DNA of 34,965 nt, taken from contig DFDR01000034.1 in assembly GCA_002369295.1 (NCBI GenBank), forward strand, positions 73,933-108,897. The letters run 5' to 3'. Below the pieces are notes generated by a model. The model did not search any database and was not told where the DNA came from. It saw only the letters and a list, made by a program, of their open reading frames with translations. Positions within the stretch are counted from its first letter, which is position 1, and the number at the start of each line of letters is the position of its first letter. The position numbers and the translations under genes are program-made. The stretch is from Desulfovibrionaceae bacterium UBA3823 (GTDB taxonomy: Bacteria; Desulfobacterota; Desulfovibrionia; Desulfovibrionales; Desulfovibrionaceae). This document shows positions 7,264-18,302 of the stretch, in pieces.

Positions 7264-8055
7264 ATGTGTAAAAAGACGCTTTTGTCCTGCGCCCTCGCAG
7301 GAGTGCTCCTGTTTCCCGCCTGCGCCCCTGCGCCGGCCTTGGCCTTGACTGCTGACGAACTGAAGCCTGCTCTGGAGCAGCTGCTCCGCGAGCGTCCCGA
7401 AGTGCTGCTCGACTTCCTGCGCGAGCACAGCGAAGCCGTGCTCGACGTTGCCCAGGCTGGCTCCAACCTCCGCCGCCAGGCGAACCTGGAAAAGCAGTGG
7501 GCCGAAGATGCCAAGACCGTGAAGACCGTGAAGACGGAAGGCCGTCCCTTTGTGGGCGCGCCCGATGCCAAGGTCCGCATCGTCGCCTTCTCCGACTTTA
7601 CCTGCGGCTACTGCCAGCGTGCGGAGAAGGTGGTCGAGGAGCTCCTGCAGGAGTACGAAGGCAAGGTCTCCTTCGTGTTCAAGAACATGCCGCTGGAGCC
7701 CAAGGGCCTGAGTGGCCTGGCCTCCCAGTACTTCGTCGCCATTTCCATGCAGAGCGAGGACTTCGCCTGGAAGTTCTACCGCGAACTCTTTGCGCACCGC
7801 GACGAGCTGGTGGCCAACGGCGAAAAGTACATGCGCTCCGTGTGCCAGAGCATCGGCGTTGACATGCGCAAGCTGGATTCTGAGCGCCGGCGCAAGAAGG
7901 TTGCCTCCATCCTCGCCGAAGACCTCAAGGAAGCCGAGGACATGAAGATTGAGGGCACCCCCTACTTCCTGGTCAACAACCTCGTCATTCGCGGCGCCGT
8001 TTCCAAGGACCTCTTCCGCAGGGCCATCGAAATCGAGCTGAACAGGGTCAAGTAG
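7264..8055 (+). CDS. DsbA-family periplasmic thiol:disulfide oxidoreductase
   Basis: A 263-residue exported thioredoxin-fold protein. A signal peptide (KKTLLSCALAGVLLFPAC...ALA) suggests Sec export; the cysteine at 20 is not in a canonical lipobox, so a soluble periplasmic product cut after ALA is as likely as a lipoprotein. A helical N-terminal extension (about 28-95) precedes the DsbA domain. The active site is CGYC (114-117) after FSDFT, and the cis-proline loop is GTPYF (Pro233). This resembles the DsbA/ScsC/BcfH-like group with an N-terminal helical segment, which often dimerises or trimerises. The start at 7264 has GAGG about 12 nt upstream; an in-frame extension would overlap the response regulator and lacks a signal peptide at its front. 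Whether it is an oxidase or isomerase cannot be told. Confidence 0.9.
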   Translation: MCKKTLLSCALAGVLLFPACAPAPALALTADELKPALEQLLRERPEVLLDFLREHSEAVLDVAQAGSNLRRQANLEKQWAEDAKTVKTVKTEGRPFVGAPDAKVRIVAFSDFTCGYCQRAEKVVEELLQEYEGKVSFVFKNMPLEPKGLSGLASQYFVAISMQSEDFAWKFYRELFAHRDELVANGEKYMRSVCQSIGVDMRKLDSERRRKKVASILAEDLKEAEDMKIEGTPYFLVNNLVIRGAVSKDLFRRAIEIELNRVK

Positions 8056-8081
8056 TCCTGCAAGGCCTTTTTTTGGCAAAG

Positions 8082-8116
8082 AGAAAGGGCCCTCCGCCAT
8101 GCGGAGGGCCCTTTCT
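8082..8116. terminator. Bidirectional terminator, perfect 16-bp stem
   Basis: AGAAAGGGCCCTCCGC (8082-8097) and its exact reverse complement (8101-8116) flank a 3-nt loop CAT. It lies between the convergent dsbA-like and NlpC/P60 genes. The stem is flanked by AAAG/CTTT, giving short U-tracts in both directions, plus TTTTTTT at 8068-8074 on the left. Confidence 0.85.
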
Positions 8117-8139
8117 GCTATTGAAGCGCGGCAGGCTGA

Positions 8140-8610
8140 CTAGCCGGATACCCGGCGCACGCACACGAGCCGTTTTTTCCAATACTGGTTCTTGACGCTG
8201 TCAAGCCGTATTCTGGCACCCGGCTTGGGGCTGTGCACGAACTTGCTTCCGCCGGCGTAGATGCCCGTGTGCAGGCCTGTGCCTGAGCCGCCTGTGCGGA
8301 AGACCATGATGTCGCCGGCAAGGGGGGTCGAGACTTCGCGTCCCGCCCGTGCCTGGTCTGTGGTGACGCGGGGCACTTTGACGCCGTTGGCGCGGTAGGC
8401 CCAGTAGATGAGCCCGGAGCAGTCGAAGCCCTTGCTGGGGCTGCAGCCGCCCGTTCTGTAGCACTTGCCCATCTGGTTCATGGCGCTGCGCAGTGCACCG
8501 TTGGCCTGAGCCGTGGGCTCGTTGGAACTGGAATGGTATGTGGCGCAGCCACTCAGCACCATCGCGAAAAAGGCTATGGCCAGCGCTCTGCAGATGTTTC
8601 CTCTCGACAT
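8140..8610 (-). CDS. NlpC/P60-family lipoprotein, predicted peptidoglycan endopeptidase
   Basis: A 156-residue outer-envelope lipoprotein. The signal peptide ends in the lipobox LSGC with Cys22 as lipidation site. The NlpC/P60 domain follows: catalytic Cys64 in FDCSGLIYW, His114 in LHTGIYAG, and His126 in FVHSPKPG as the likely third residue. The linker between the two halves has the usual GDIMVF strand. Such enzymes cut stem-peptide bonds, often gamma-D-Glu-diamino acid. The start at 8610 has GAGG upstream; the frame extends upstream for another 90 codons without any domain and would put the signal peptide in the middle. There are extra cysteines at 50 and 56 (MGKCYRTGGC), possibly a disulfide. 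Confidence 0.92.
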   Translation of the reverse strand: MSRGNICRALAIAFFAMVLSGCATYHSSSNEPTAQANGALRSAMNQMGKCYRTGGCSPSKGFDCSGLIYWAYRANGVKVPRVTTDQARAGREVSTPLAGDIMVFRTGGSGTGLHTGIYAGGSKFVHSPKPGARIRLDSVKNQYWKKRLVCVRRVSG

Positions 8611-8731
8611 GGGACGAACCTCGGAAAAGAGGGTGTTGCTATTTGGACATATCGGCCGCTGAGCCAGAATCTTGAGCCCTTGGACACAGCCTTTTCCGTC
8701 GCGGGGCTTTCGGTGCGCGTCAAGCCTGTTG

Positions 8732-8743
8732 CACATATATGTG
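8732..8743. promoter_or_regulatory. Perfect 12-bp palindrome CACATATATGTG
   Basis: It sits in the 250-bp region between the NlpC/P60 start (8610) and the + gene at 8861. A TTGCAC / TACACA pair 17 bp apart (8729-8734 and 8752-8757) brackets it, giving a weak possible promoter with an operator inside the spacer. Both matches are poor, so only the palindrome is certain. Confidence 0.35.
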
Positions 8744-8771
8744 AAAACCGCTACACAGCATTGCGGTCCCC

Positions 8772-8804
8772 TGTCTGGGCCGTGTCTGGGCCATGTCTGG
8801 GGCG
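8772..8804 (+). repeat. Three tandem 11-bp repeats, TGTCTGGGCCG type
   Basis: Units at 8772-8782, 8783-8793 and 8794-8804 read TGTCTGGGCCG, TGTCTGGGCCA and TGTCTGGGGCG. They lie upstream of the gene at 8861. They could be iterated binding sites or simple slippage expansion. Confidence 0.6.
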
Positions 8805-8860
8805 GGTTGGCCCGTCCCCCTTTCCTTCCAACATTTCCAGGAATGCTTCCAGGAACACCG

Positions 8861-9124
8861 ATGAGCACGTCATCCATCACCGTCAGAGGCTATGTCGAGG
8901 CGCTTCCCCGCAAGAAGGACGAGCGCCAGGCGCGGGTTGCCATCGTGCAGGACGAAGTCGAGTACAGGGTGCTGACCAAGGGTGCCGGCGCCGACCTCGC
9001 CGACGAAGTGAGCGCTCAGGTCGAGGCTTCCGGCACCGTTGAAGAGCTGGACGGCATCAACTACATGACCGTGCGCTCCTACCGTCTTCTGGACGAGGAC
9101 GGCGACTGGGGCGGCAAGGCCTAG
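8861..9124 (+). CDS. Small conserved-looking protein of unknown function
   Basis: An 87-residue soluble protein that I do not recognise. It has alternating beta-type segments (ITVRGYVEAL, QARVAIVQDEVEYRVL, AQVEASGTVEEL, NYMTVRSYRLL) and an acidic end, which together suggest a small beta-barrel such as an OB fold, though this is only inference. The ATG at 8861 is preceded by AGGAACACC, giving a reasonable ribosome-binding site, and codon use matches its neighbours. It stands alone, convergent with the PHP-helicase gene that ends 21 bp away. No signal peptide, metal motif or membrane segment is visible. Confidence 0.7.
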   Translation: MSTSSITVRGYVEALPRKKDERQARVAIVQDEVEYRVLTKGAGADLADEVSAQVEASGTVEELDGINYMTVRSYRLLDEDGDWGGKA

Positions 9125-9145
9125 GCCGCTGCGCCTGTCAAAAGG

Positions 9146-12421
<3,276 letters not shown>

Positions 12422-12445
12422 CAGTGCCTCCGGGGCATCCTGGCC

Positions 12446-13249
12446 TCATTCAAGCCAGGGACAGAAGTGCTTGGCGTCTGCGGAATAGGCCTGGCCGTTT
12501 TGCCCGCATGCTCCGTAGAGAACAAGATCCGGCAGGACAAGGGTGTCGCTGGCGCAGTCCTTGCGGGCTTCGGCTAGCACGCGCATGGCTGGCTGGCCGG
12601 GCCGTGCGCGGACGAAGAGGAGGCGGCGCAGGCCAAGGCCAGCCTGGGCCGCGGCCTGCACGAGCCTGGCCGTCTGCGCGGCCGGGTAGATGAAGTAGCC
12701 GTGGCCGCGGGCGACGAGAAGGCGCCTGGCTGCCTGGCAGAAGAGCTCGAGCGCCCCCCTGCCCCGCCTGGCCCTTTCGGCGAGGGGCGAGGCGCTGGAC
12801 TTGCCCATGCCTTCGTCCCAGTAGGGAGGATTGGCCAGCACCAGGTCGAGATAGGGCCTGCCATCCTGCCTAGCCAGCTCCGCGCAGTCGGCCTGCTGGA
12901 AGGACAGGCGGGAGGCAAGCCCTGTTCTGGCGGCGTTTTCCCGTGCCGCCTGAGCGAGCTCGGGGACAAGCTCGAAGCCGAGGCCGGCGAGTCGCGGGTT
13001 GAGGAGGAGCAGGCCAATGAGCGAGGATCCTGCGCCTGCCCCAAGCTCGCCTGCCAGATGGCAGGCAGGGCTTTCCGCCTGCAGGGCCGGGGGAAGGAGC
13101 TGCTGGCGCAGCGGATTTTTCAGGGCGTGCGGAGCCTGGGCCTCGAATTCGCGCTGGGCGAAGCAGGCGAGCAGAAGGGAGTCCAGAGCAAAGCGCATGG
13201 CCCCCTCGGGCTGGACAAGTCCGTTGGGAAAGGCCTGGTCCTGCGCCAC
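12446..13249 (-). CDS. SAM-dependent N6-adenine methyltransferase, TrmN6/YfiC-like
   Basis: A 267-residue methyltransferase. ELGAGAGSSLIGLLLL (68-83) is SAM motif I and NPPY (140-143) is the catalytic motif typical of amino-group methylation of adenine or glutamine. The front FALDSLLLACF matches the start of the YfiC/TrmN6 group, which methylates A37 of tRNA-Val in E. coli; the exact substrate here is inference. The start is GTG (13249) with AGGAG about 8 nt upstream, and this Shine-Dalgarno overlaps the TAG stop of the preceding U32 gene, 10 bp away, implying translational coupling. The PHP-helicase follows after 24 bp. The C-terminal part (about 200-267) is cysteine-containing and less conserved. 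Confidence 0.82.
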   Translation of the reverse strand: MAQDQAFPNGLVQPEGAMRFALDSLLLACFAQREFEAQAPHALKNPLRQQLLPPALQAESPACHLAGELGAGAGSSLIGLLLLNPRLAGLGFELVPELAQAARENAARTGLASRLSFQQADCAELARQDGRPYLDLVLANPPYWDEGMGKSSASPLAERARRGRGALELFCQAARRLLVARGHGYFIYPAAQTARLVQAAAQAGLGLRRLLFVRARPGQPAMRVLAEARKDCASDTLVLPDLVLYGACGQNGQAYSADAKHFCPWLE

Positions 13250-13259
13250 GGCCCTGCTC

Positions 13260-15455
13260 CTAGAGCAGCGGGTTGTCCCAGTTGAAGAGGCCTGGCCTGT
13301 TCAGCTGGGGCAGGGACTTGGGCACGTTCTCCTTCAGGGAGACGAAGAAGCTGTAGCCGGCCTTTTCAAGCTCCGCTTTATGCTCGAGAATGTTGAGCTG
13401 CCAGGCGGGGTAGATCCAGGTGTTCTCGCCGTACTGCCTGGCCCAGAAGGCCTCGCCGCGGGGCGTCATGAAGGGCTCGTTGAGGCGCACGCCGAGCGTG
13501 CCGAAGCGGCTCATGCCCACGGGCCAGGAGCCGGAGAGCACGATGCCCAGGGGAAGCGGGCTTGCCTTGGGCAGGGCCAGCAAGTCCGCGCCCGGCAGCT
13601 CCGGCGAGGCGACGGCTGAGGTGAAGCCCATCTGCTTGAGCACGCCGCAGGCCTGCGCGTTGGCGATGTTGCAGAAGGGGCCGGCCGTCAGGGCGATGTC
13701 CGGATCCCTGCGCATCTCTTCGGTGAAGAAGCCAATCTGCCAGGGCGCATTGCAGGTGAACCTGCGGGCGCCGGCACGCCAGAGCTGGGCCACGAGCTTC
13801 TGGAAGGTCTCCTCCTCGTCGGGCCAGATCACCGGCGGGAGCCACCAGCCGAAGCGGTTCATCACCGTGTGGGAGATGGCGGCCGACTTGGCGGAGAGCC
13901 AGAGGCAGGAGAGGAACTTCCGGGCGCCTCTCGTCTCCTTGCCCTCGGGCAGGCTCGCCTGCACTATCATGTCGGGAAGCTTTGCGCGCTGGCAGGGCTG
14001 CACGGCGCGGGGCCTGGCATGCACCATCCGGGTTGGCCTCGGTTCCATGAGGTCGAGCCTGGCCTGCCAGTCGGCAAGAATCTGCGTGAGCTCCTTTTCG
14101 CGGCGGTCGATGAGATAGACGGCAACGCCGGCCTTGGGCGTCTTGTGCTTGGGGATGCGCAGGAGGAGGGTTCCGCCCTTGGGCGTAAACTTGGGCACGG
14201 GCAGGGTCGTGTGCCAGTTTTCGTCCTCGACGCCGATGCGCAGGTAGTCCTTTGGCAGGAGCGGGATGAAGGGCTTGGTGTAGGGCAGGCCCTGCTGGTT
14301 GATGCCCGTCTTGCCGACGAGCAGGCCGGAGCTGGTCTGGCCTGCCGGATCCACCGGCACGGCGGGGCGCTGGGGCAGGAAGCGGGCCCGGGTGCGCGGA
14401 CGGCCGAGGGCGAGGTCGAGAATGTCCTCGGCCATCTTCCTGGCCTTGGGATCGCCGGGATTGTCCCTGAGCAGCCGGTAGGCCGCAACGGCGTGGTAGA
14501 CATAGTGCGGTCCCTTCTTGCGGCCTTCGATCTTCCAGGAGACGAGGTGGGGAATGCCGGTGACGGTCTTGACGAGCACGTCGAGGGAGAGGTCCTGGCA
14601 GGAGAAGTAGCGCCCGCTCTGGAACTTGGTCCCCTGGACGCGGAACTTGCCGTCCTGGCGGCCGGAGCGCTCTTCCCGGCGGTCTGCCGTGCGGTCGAAG
14701 CGGCTGAACCTGTCGGGCCTGCCTCCCCTGCCTCTGTCCTGGCGCTCGGAGCGCCTTGTGGCCTCGTCGCGCTGGACCTTCTGGTAGAGGCCCTGGAGGG
14801 CGCTGCCTCCCTGGGTGTAGATGCGCCGGCAAGGCTGCACGCAGCGCCCCCTCAGGCCGCTCTTGCCGCCCATGTAGCTGGACCAGTAGCAGCGTCCCGA
14901 CACGCAGTAGCACAGCGCGCCGTGGATGAAGCACTCGAGCGCCACGCCGTCGGGGCAGGCTTCGGCCATCTGGCGCATCTCGTCGATGGACAGTTCCCTC
15001 GGGAGCACGACGCGGTCGGCGCCAAGGGCCTTGGCCTGCTGGAGCGCCTCGGGATGGGTGAGGTTGGCCAGCGTGGAGAGCGTGATGGAACCGGTGAAGC
15101 CGGCCTGGCGGGCCACGTCGATCATGGCCAGATCCTGGACGATGAGGCCGTCGCAGCCGACCTGGGACTCCAGGCGGTTGACGAGGCGGAAGGCCGGATC
15201 GAGCTCCTGCTGCTTGATGAGCGTGTTCATGGCCACCGTCACCCGGCAGCCCGCCTCGTGGGCGAGGTCCGTCAGCTTCGAGAGTTCGGTCAGGCCGAAG
15301 TTTTCTGCCTGCATGCGGGCCGAAAACTGCTTGAGTCCGAGATAGATGTTGTCTGCTCCGGCGGCGAGGGCGGCCAGGAAGCAGGAGACGTCGCCGGCAG
15401 GCGCGAGGATTTCTGGGCGTTCGGGGGTTGGCTCGGGGCCTTCGAATCGGCTCAT
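13260..15455 (-). CDS. U32-family protein (putative RNA-hydroxylation / peptidase U32 type)
   Basis: A 731-residue protein of the peptidase U32 family. Members studied in E. coli (RlhA, TrhP) hydroxylate RNA bases and use an Fe-S cluster, rather than being proven peptidases. The N-terminal TIM-barrel half starts with PEILAPAGDVSCFLAAL. The family signature ECFIHGALCYCVSGRCY (174-190) is followed by GRCVQPCRR (203-211) and a later FSCQDLS (Cys286). Cys175, 182, 205/209 and 286 are candidate cluster ligands. An Arg/Asp/Gly-rich insert, about residues 228-275, interrupts the domain and looks disordered or RNA-binding. The long C-terminal half (from ~330) resembles the U32 C-terminal extension and is poorly defined. 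It lies between the epimerase (45 bp upstream) and the TrmN6-like gene, and probably acts on RNA. Confidence 0.82.
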   Translation of the reverse strand: MSRFEGPEPTPERPEILAPAGDVSCFLAALAAGADNIYLGLKQFSARMQAENFGLTELSKLTDLAHEAGCRVTVAMNTLIKQQELDPAFRLVNRLESQVGCDGLIVQDLAMIDVARQAGFTGSITLSTLANLTHPEALQQAKALGADRVVLPRELSIDEMRQMAEACPDGVALECFIHGALCYCVSGRCYWSSYMGGKSGLRGRCVQPCRRIYTQGGSALQGLYQKVQRDEATRRSERQDRGRGGRPDRFSRFDRTADRREERSGRQDGKFRVQGTKFQSGRYFSCQDLSLDVLVKTVTGIPHLVSWKIEGRKKGPHYVYHAVAAYRLLRDNPGDPKARKMAEDILDLALGRPRTRARFLPQRPAVPVDPAGQTSSGLLVGKTGINQQGLPYTKPFIPLLPKDYLRIGVEDENWHTTLPVPKFTPKGGTLLLRIPKHKTPKAGVAVYLIDRREKELTQILADWQARLDLMEPRPTRMVHARPRAVQPCQRAKLPDMIVQASLPEGKETRGARKFLSCLWLSAKSAAISHTVMNRFGWWLPPVIWPDEEETFQKLVAQLWRAGARRFTCNAPWQIGFFTEEMRRDPDIALTAGPFCNIANAQACGVLKQMGFTSAVASPELPGADLLALPKASPLPLGIVLSGSWPVGMSRFGTLGVRLNEPFMTPRGEAFWARQYGENTWIYPAWQLNILEHKAELEKAGYSFFVSLKENVPKSLPQLNRPGLFNWDNPLL

Positions 15456-15500
15456 GGCAAAGTCCAGTCGGTATGAAGTCGGGATGGCGTTGAAAAGGCG

Positions 15501-16517
15501 CTAGCAGCGGGAGGGATCGTAGTAGGAGGCAAACCACTCGTAGAAGCGGGCTATGCCCTCCTTGAGGGAGGTTCGGGGCGTCCAGCCCGTGAGGGCCTCC
15601 GCATCGCTGATGTCGGACCAGGTCGAGAGCACGTCGCCGTCCTGCATGGGGAGGTATTCCTTGACGGCGGCTCTTCCCATGACCTCCTCCAGGGTTTCGA
15701 TGAAGCGCCCAAGCTCCACGGTCTGCCCCCGGCCGAGGTTGAGGATGCGCCAGGGGGCGGAGCTGGTGGCAGGATCCGCCGAGGCCGCGTCCCAGCCGGG
15801 ATTGGCGGCAGGCGGCATGTCCAGCAGGCGGGCCATGGGCTCCACGATGTCGTCGATGTAGGTGAAGTCCCGGCGCATGCGGCCCTGGTTGAAGATCTTG
15901 ATGGGCTCGCCCCGGCGCATGGCCGAGGCAAAGATGCTGAGCGCCATGTCCGGCCTGCCCCAGGGGCCGTAGACCGTGAAGAAGCGCAGGCCCGTGCAGG
16001 GGATGCCGTAGAGGTGGGCGTAGGCGTGGGCCATGAGTTCGTCGCTGCGCTTGGTGGCTGCGTAGAGGCTCACTGGATGGCTGGCGGCCTGGTGGGGCGT
16101 ATAGGGCTGGGTGGCGTCGAGGCCGTAGACCGAGGACGAGGAGGCAAAGACGAGGTGCCTCACGGCATGCCTGCGGCAGCCCTCCAGGATGTTGGCAAAG
16201 CCGACGATGTTGGAGGAAATGTAGGCCATGGGATTGATCAGGCTGTACCTGACGCCGGCCTGGGCCGCCAGGTTGACCACGTGGGTGAAGCCGCCTTCCG
16301 CGAAAAGGCGCTCCATGCAGGCCTTGTCGGCCAGATCGCCCTTGACGAAGGAGAAGCCCTCCATGCCCTCGAGGAGGTGCAGGCGGTCCTCCTTGAGCCG
16401 CACGCTGTAGTAGTCGCAGAGATTGTCGATGCCGGTGACGCGGTGGCCTTGGCCAAGCAGAAGCCTGGCCAGGTGGAAACCGATAAAGCCGGCTGCGCCT
16501 GTGACGAGTGCATGCAT
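15501..16517 (-). CDS. NAD-dependent UDP-sugar epimerase, UDP-glucuronate 4-epimerase type
   Basis: A 338-residue extended short-chain dehydrogenase. VTGAAGFIGFHLA (5-17) is the NAD-binding glycine motif; FASSSSVYG (124-132) and Tyr152-x3-Lys156 (LYAATK) form the active site. VNLAAQAGVRYSLINP and the RFFTVYGPWGRPDMA stretch are typical of the UDP-glucuronate epimerase (CapI/LspL-like) branch that supplies galacturonate for surface polysaccharide. The start ATG at 16517 has AAGGAG 7-8 nt upstream; the frame is open further upstream but that portion has no similarity to the family. Length matches family members (about 335). It is first in the epimerase-U32-MTase-helicase run, although its role is unrelated. 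A closely related UDP-glucose-type epimerase cannot be excluded. Confidence 0.87.
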   Translation of the reverse strand: MHALVTGAAGFIGFHLARLLLGQGHRVTGIDNLCDYYSVRLKEDRLHLLEGMEGFSFVKGDLADKACMERLFAEGGFTHVVNLAAQAGVRYSLINPMAYISSNIVGFANILEGCRRHAVRHLVFASSSSVYGLDATQPYTPHQAASHPVSLYAATKRSDELMAHAYAHLYGIPCTGLRFFTVYGPWGRPDMALSIFASAMRRGEPIKIFNQGRMRRDFTYIDDIVEPMARLLDMPPAANPGWDAASADPATSSAPWRILNLGRGQTVELGRFIETLEEVMGRAAVKEYLPMQDGDVLSTWSDISDAEALTGWTPRTSLKEGIARFYEWFASYYDPSRC

Positions 16518-16839
16518 GGAACGCTCCTTGGGGATCCCTGCTGTTCCGGAATTCCTTGGTGCGCGAAAAATAGGCCAAGAGCCTGCATCGCGCAAGCTTG
16601 CGCCCTGTTTTGAACTGCCGCTGGAGGAAGGCAGTGCGGGGCTGCCCGGGGGCTTGGGCGAACCGGCAAGGGGCTTGACTGGAGGATTTTTGCCCGTGAC
16701 GACGCTTGCGGAAGTGGCCCCTCGCAAGGTATAGAAGCGGGCTTTGGACTGCAGTCCCGTTTTTGTCTGCAGGGTCTGCTTCAGGCAGAGCAGAACCGCA
16801 CAGCTGCCGGGGGCTGCGGCAAAGCTGGAGTTGATCGAC
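16518..16839. other. Divergent intergenic region with a perfect 14-bp palindrome
   Basis: These 322 bases separate the epimerase (-) from the membrane protein (+). They must carry promoters for both, but no well-spaced -35/-10 pair stands out: TTGACT at 16675-16680 and TATAGA near 16730 are too far apart. GCGCAAGCTTGCGC (16590-16603) is a perfect palindrome and a candidate operator or small hairpin. No convincing small gene or RNA was found. Confidence 0.5.
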
Positions 16840-17712
16840 GTGAACAAGACTGATGCAAAGCAGGCGGGCCAGGCGAAAGCCGGCAACGGCGCGCAGGGCC
16901 AGTCCAAGGCCAGCGAGCAGGCCCGCAGAACCCTTCGCCGGAACTGGTATGACGGCCAGAACAGGGAGATAGTGGTCTACTACCTCATTGCTGTGGCCTT
17001 TCTGGAGCTCATTGTTGGTGCGGTGGCCTTCTTCTACGGCGTGGTGCACGCCGAGCCCATGGGGCCGGACGGCGTCCGCATGGCCAGCTTTCCCTGGGTG
17101 GGATGGCTCATTGCCGCCATACTCTCTCCGGTCGGCCTCCTGCTTATTCTCCACCTTTCCGGGCAGTACTTCTCCCGCTCCCTGAACGCCACCTCGGCCG
17201 AGGGCCTGGCGGACGCAGGCGGCGAGGAGGTGCCGGAGCGCGTGCAGCGCCTCTACGCCATCGTCAAGCATGCGCCGACCATCGTCGTGCTGCTGGGGCT
17301 CATCGTCCTTGGCGGGGCGCTCTTCTTCCTGGACAGCGCCATGGACGTGCTCCTCAGCATGGGGCGCGGCATCCTGCCCTACCTTCCCTGGATACTTGGA
17401 AGCCTCACCGTCTTTCTCATTGTCTGCTACATCGTCAGGCAGATTTTCATCGCCCGGCACAACAGGATGCAGCAGGAGTACGCCTACCGTCTCAAGGTGC
17501 TGGAGAAGACCGGCATCATCATTGCCAGCAAGGGCAGCGAGCCGCTAAAGCTGGAGGACGGACGCATAGTGCCCATCGAGAGCGGCAAGCCCCAGGCCGC
17601 CCTGCCCCCCTCTCCCGGCGCGGCTTCCAAGGAGGACGGCGCCGGCGAGCCCAGTGCGGCCGAGGACGTGGCGGATGCGGAAATCGTCGAGGAGCCGAGC
17701 CCTGCCAAGTAG
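16840..17712 (+). CDS. Predicted four-helix inner-membrane protein of unknown function
   Basis: A 290-residue integral membrane protein that I do not recognise. A charged cytoplasmic N-terminus rich in Lys/Ala/Gln (1-42) is followed by four likely membrane helices: about 44-68, 84-108, 146-165 and 180-204. Between the first pair is a short loop with AEPMGPDG. After helix 4 comes a basic juxtamembrane helix (RQIFIARHNRMQQEYAYRLKVLEK) and an acidic, Pro/Ala-rich C-terminus with several Glu-Asp pairs. The GTG at 16840 was chosen because GGAG lies nine bases before it; TTG at 16831 is a less likely alternative, and the longer frame back to 16744 has no ribosome-binding site. It is a single gene, ended by the hairpin at 17752. 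Confidence 0.8.
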   Translation: MNKTDAKQAGQAKAGNGAQGQSKASEQARRTLRRNWYDGQNREIVVYYLIAVAFLELIVGAVAFFYGVVHAEPMGPDGVRMASFPWVGWLIAAILSPVGLLLILHLSGQYFSRSLNATSAEGLADAGGEEVPERVQRLYAIVKHAPTIVVLLGLIVLGGALFFLDSAMDVLLSMGRGILPYLPWILGSLTVFLIVCYIVRQIFIARHNRMQQEYAYRLKVLEKTGIIIASKGSEPLKLEDGRIVPIESGKPQAALPPSPGAASKEDGAGEPSAAEDVADAEIVEEPSPAK

Positions 17713-17751
17713 CGCCGGCTCCTGCCTCGCCTTCCTTTCCTGAATTTCCTG

Positions 17752-17791
17752 AAAGCAAAGCGCGCCTCCCAAGGGGGGCGCGCTTTGCTTT
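17752..17791. terminator. Bidirectional terminator, 19-bp stem
   Basis: AAAGCAAAGCGCGCCTCCC (17752-17770) pairs with GGGGGGCGCGCTTTGCTTT (17773-17791), with a single T-G wobble and a 2-nt apex. It separates the convergent membrane-protein gene and the small gene at 17811. The stem ends in AAAG/CTTT, giving short U-tracts both ways. Confidence 0.8.
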
Positions 17792-17810
17792 GGCTATGGC
17801 TTGCCGCAGG

Positions 17811-18077
17811 CTACTGCTGCGGACGGAACTTCTCGTCGCGGGGCCTGACCCGGAGCGCTTCGGCAAGGACGGCGGCATCCTCCTGGGGCCTTGCCTTGAC
17901 CTCGAGTTCGGCATTGCCGCCAAAGCAGGCGAAGCCGTCGGAGCCGAGCTCCACGTAGCCGGCAGAGATGATCTTGCCGTAGGGGAGCTGCTCGAACATG
18001 TCTGCATGGTCAACCCTGCGGGGGAAGACGAAGGGCACCGGCTGGCCGGAAAAGTCTTCGACGATCAAGTACTTCAT
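17811..18077 (-). CDS. Small uncharacterised protein
   Basis: An 88-residue soluble protein of no family I recognise. It begins MKYLIVEDFSGQPVPFVFP, continues with a glycine-rich beta segment (SAGYVELGSDGFACFGG) and ends in a charged Arg/Asp-rich tail. The single cysteine is not in a metal motif. The ATG at 18077 is favoured by GGAGG about 7 nt upstream. It is transcribed alone; a possible promoter lies about 115 bp upstream (18192-18221). The N-terminal LIVEDF string is reminiscent of a response regulator but there is no receiver domain, so no such role is claimed. Confidence 0.75.
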   Translation of the reverse strand: MKYLIVEDFSGQPVPFVFPRRVDHADMFEQLPYGKIISAGYVELGSDGFACFGGNAELEVKARPQEDAAVLAEALRVRPRDEKFRPQQ

Positions 18078-18191
18078 GGCGAACCTCCACAAACAGGCAG
18101 ACCGGACACGGCGGCGTGGTCCCTGCGGTTTTCGGGTTAAGGGCAGGCTTTGGCCGGGGCGCGCCTTGCTGCGGCCCGGACAGCGTCATCA

Positions 18192-18221
18192 ACGATAGCG
18201 CCCAAGCTTTTAGTTTGTAAA
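18192..18221 (-). promoter_or_regulatory. Candidate sigma70 promoter for the small gene at 17811-18077
   Basis: Read on the minus strand: TTTACA (18216-18221), 18-bp spacer, TATCGT (18192-18197). The -35 is a 5/6 match and the -10 a 4/6 match. It lies in the AT-rich part of the 225-bp gap between mltG and the small gene, which otherwise holds only a 12-bp palindrome, GCCCTGCAGGGC (18267-18278). Confidence 0.35.
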
Positions 18222-18302
18222 GACAGTTTTCCTCTAACTGATTGTTTTTCAAAATGTTTTTTCTTTGCCCTGCAGGGCGTCCAGGCAGAAGGCTGTCCGC
18301 GG

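Noticed and set aside
16675..16735. TTGACT and TATAGA as a promoter for the membrane protein gene
   Set aside because: The boxes are about 50 bp apart, far from the required 16-18.
13378..17460. A 1360-codon open frame antisense to the epimerase, U32 and neighbouring regions
   Set aside because: It shifts across two real genes in a different frame, is very rich in Arg/Pro/His, and has no domain. Long antisense frames are expected at this GC with codon bias.
18267..18278. GCCCTGCAGGGC as mltG terminator
   Set aside because: On the minus strand the stem is followed by A-rich, not U-rich, sequence.
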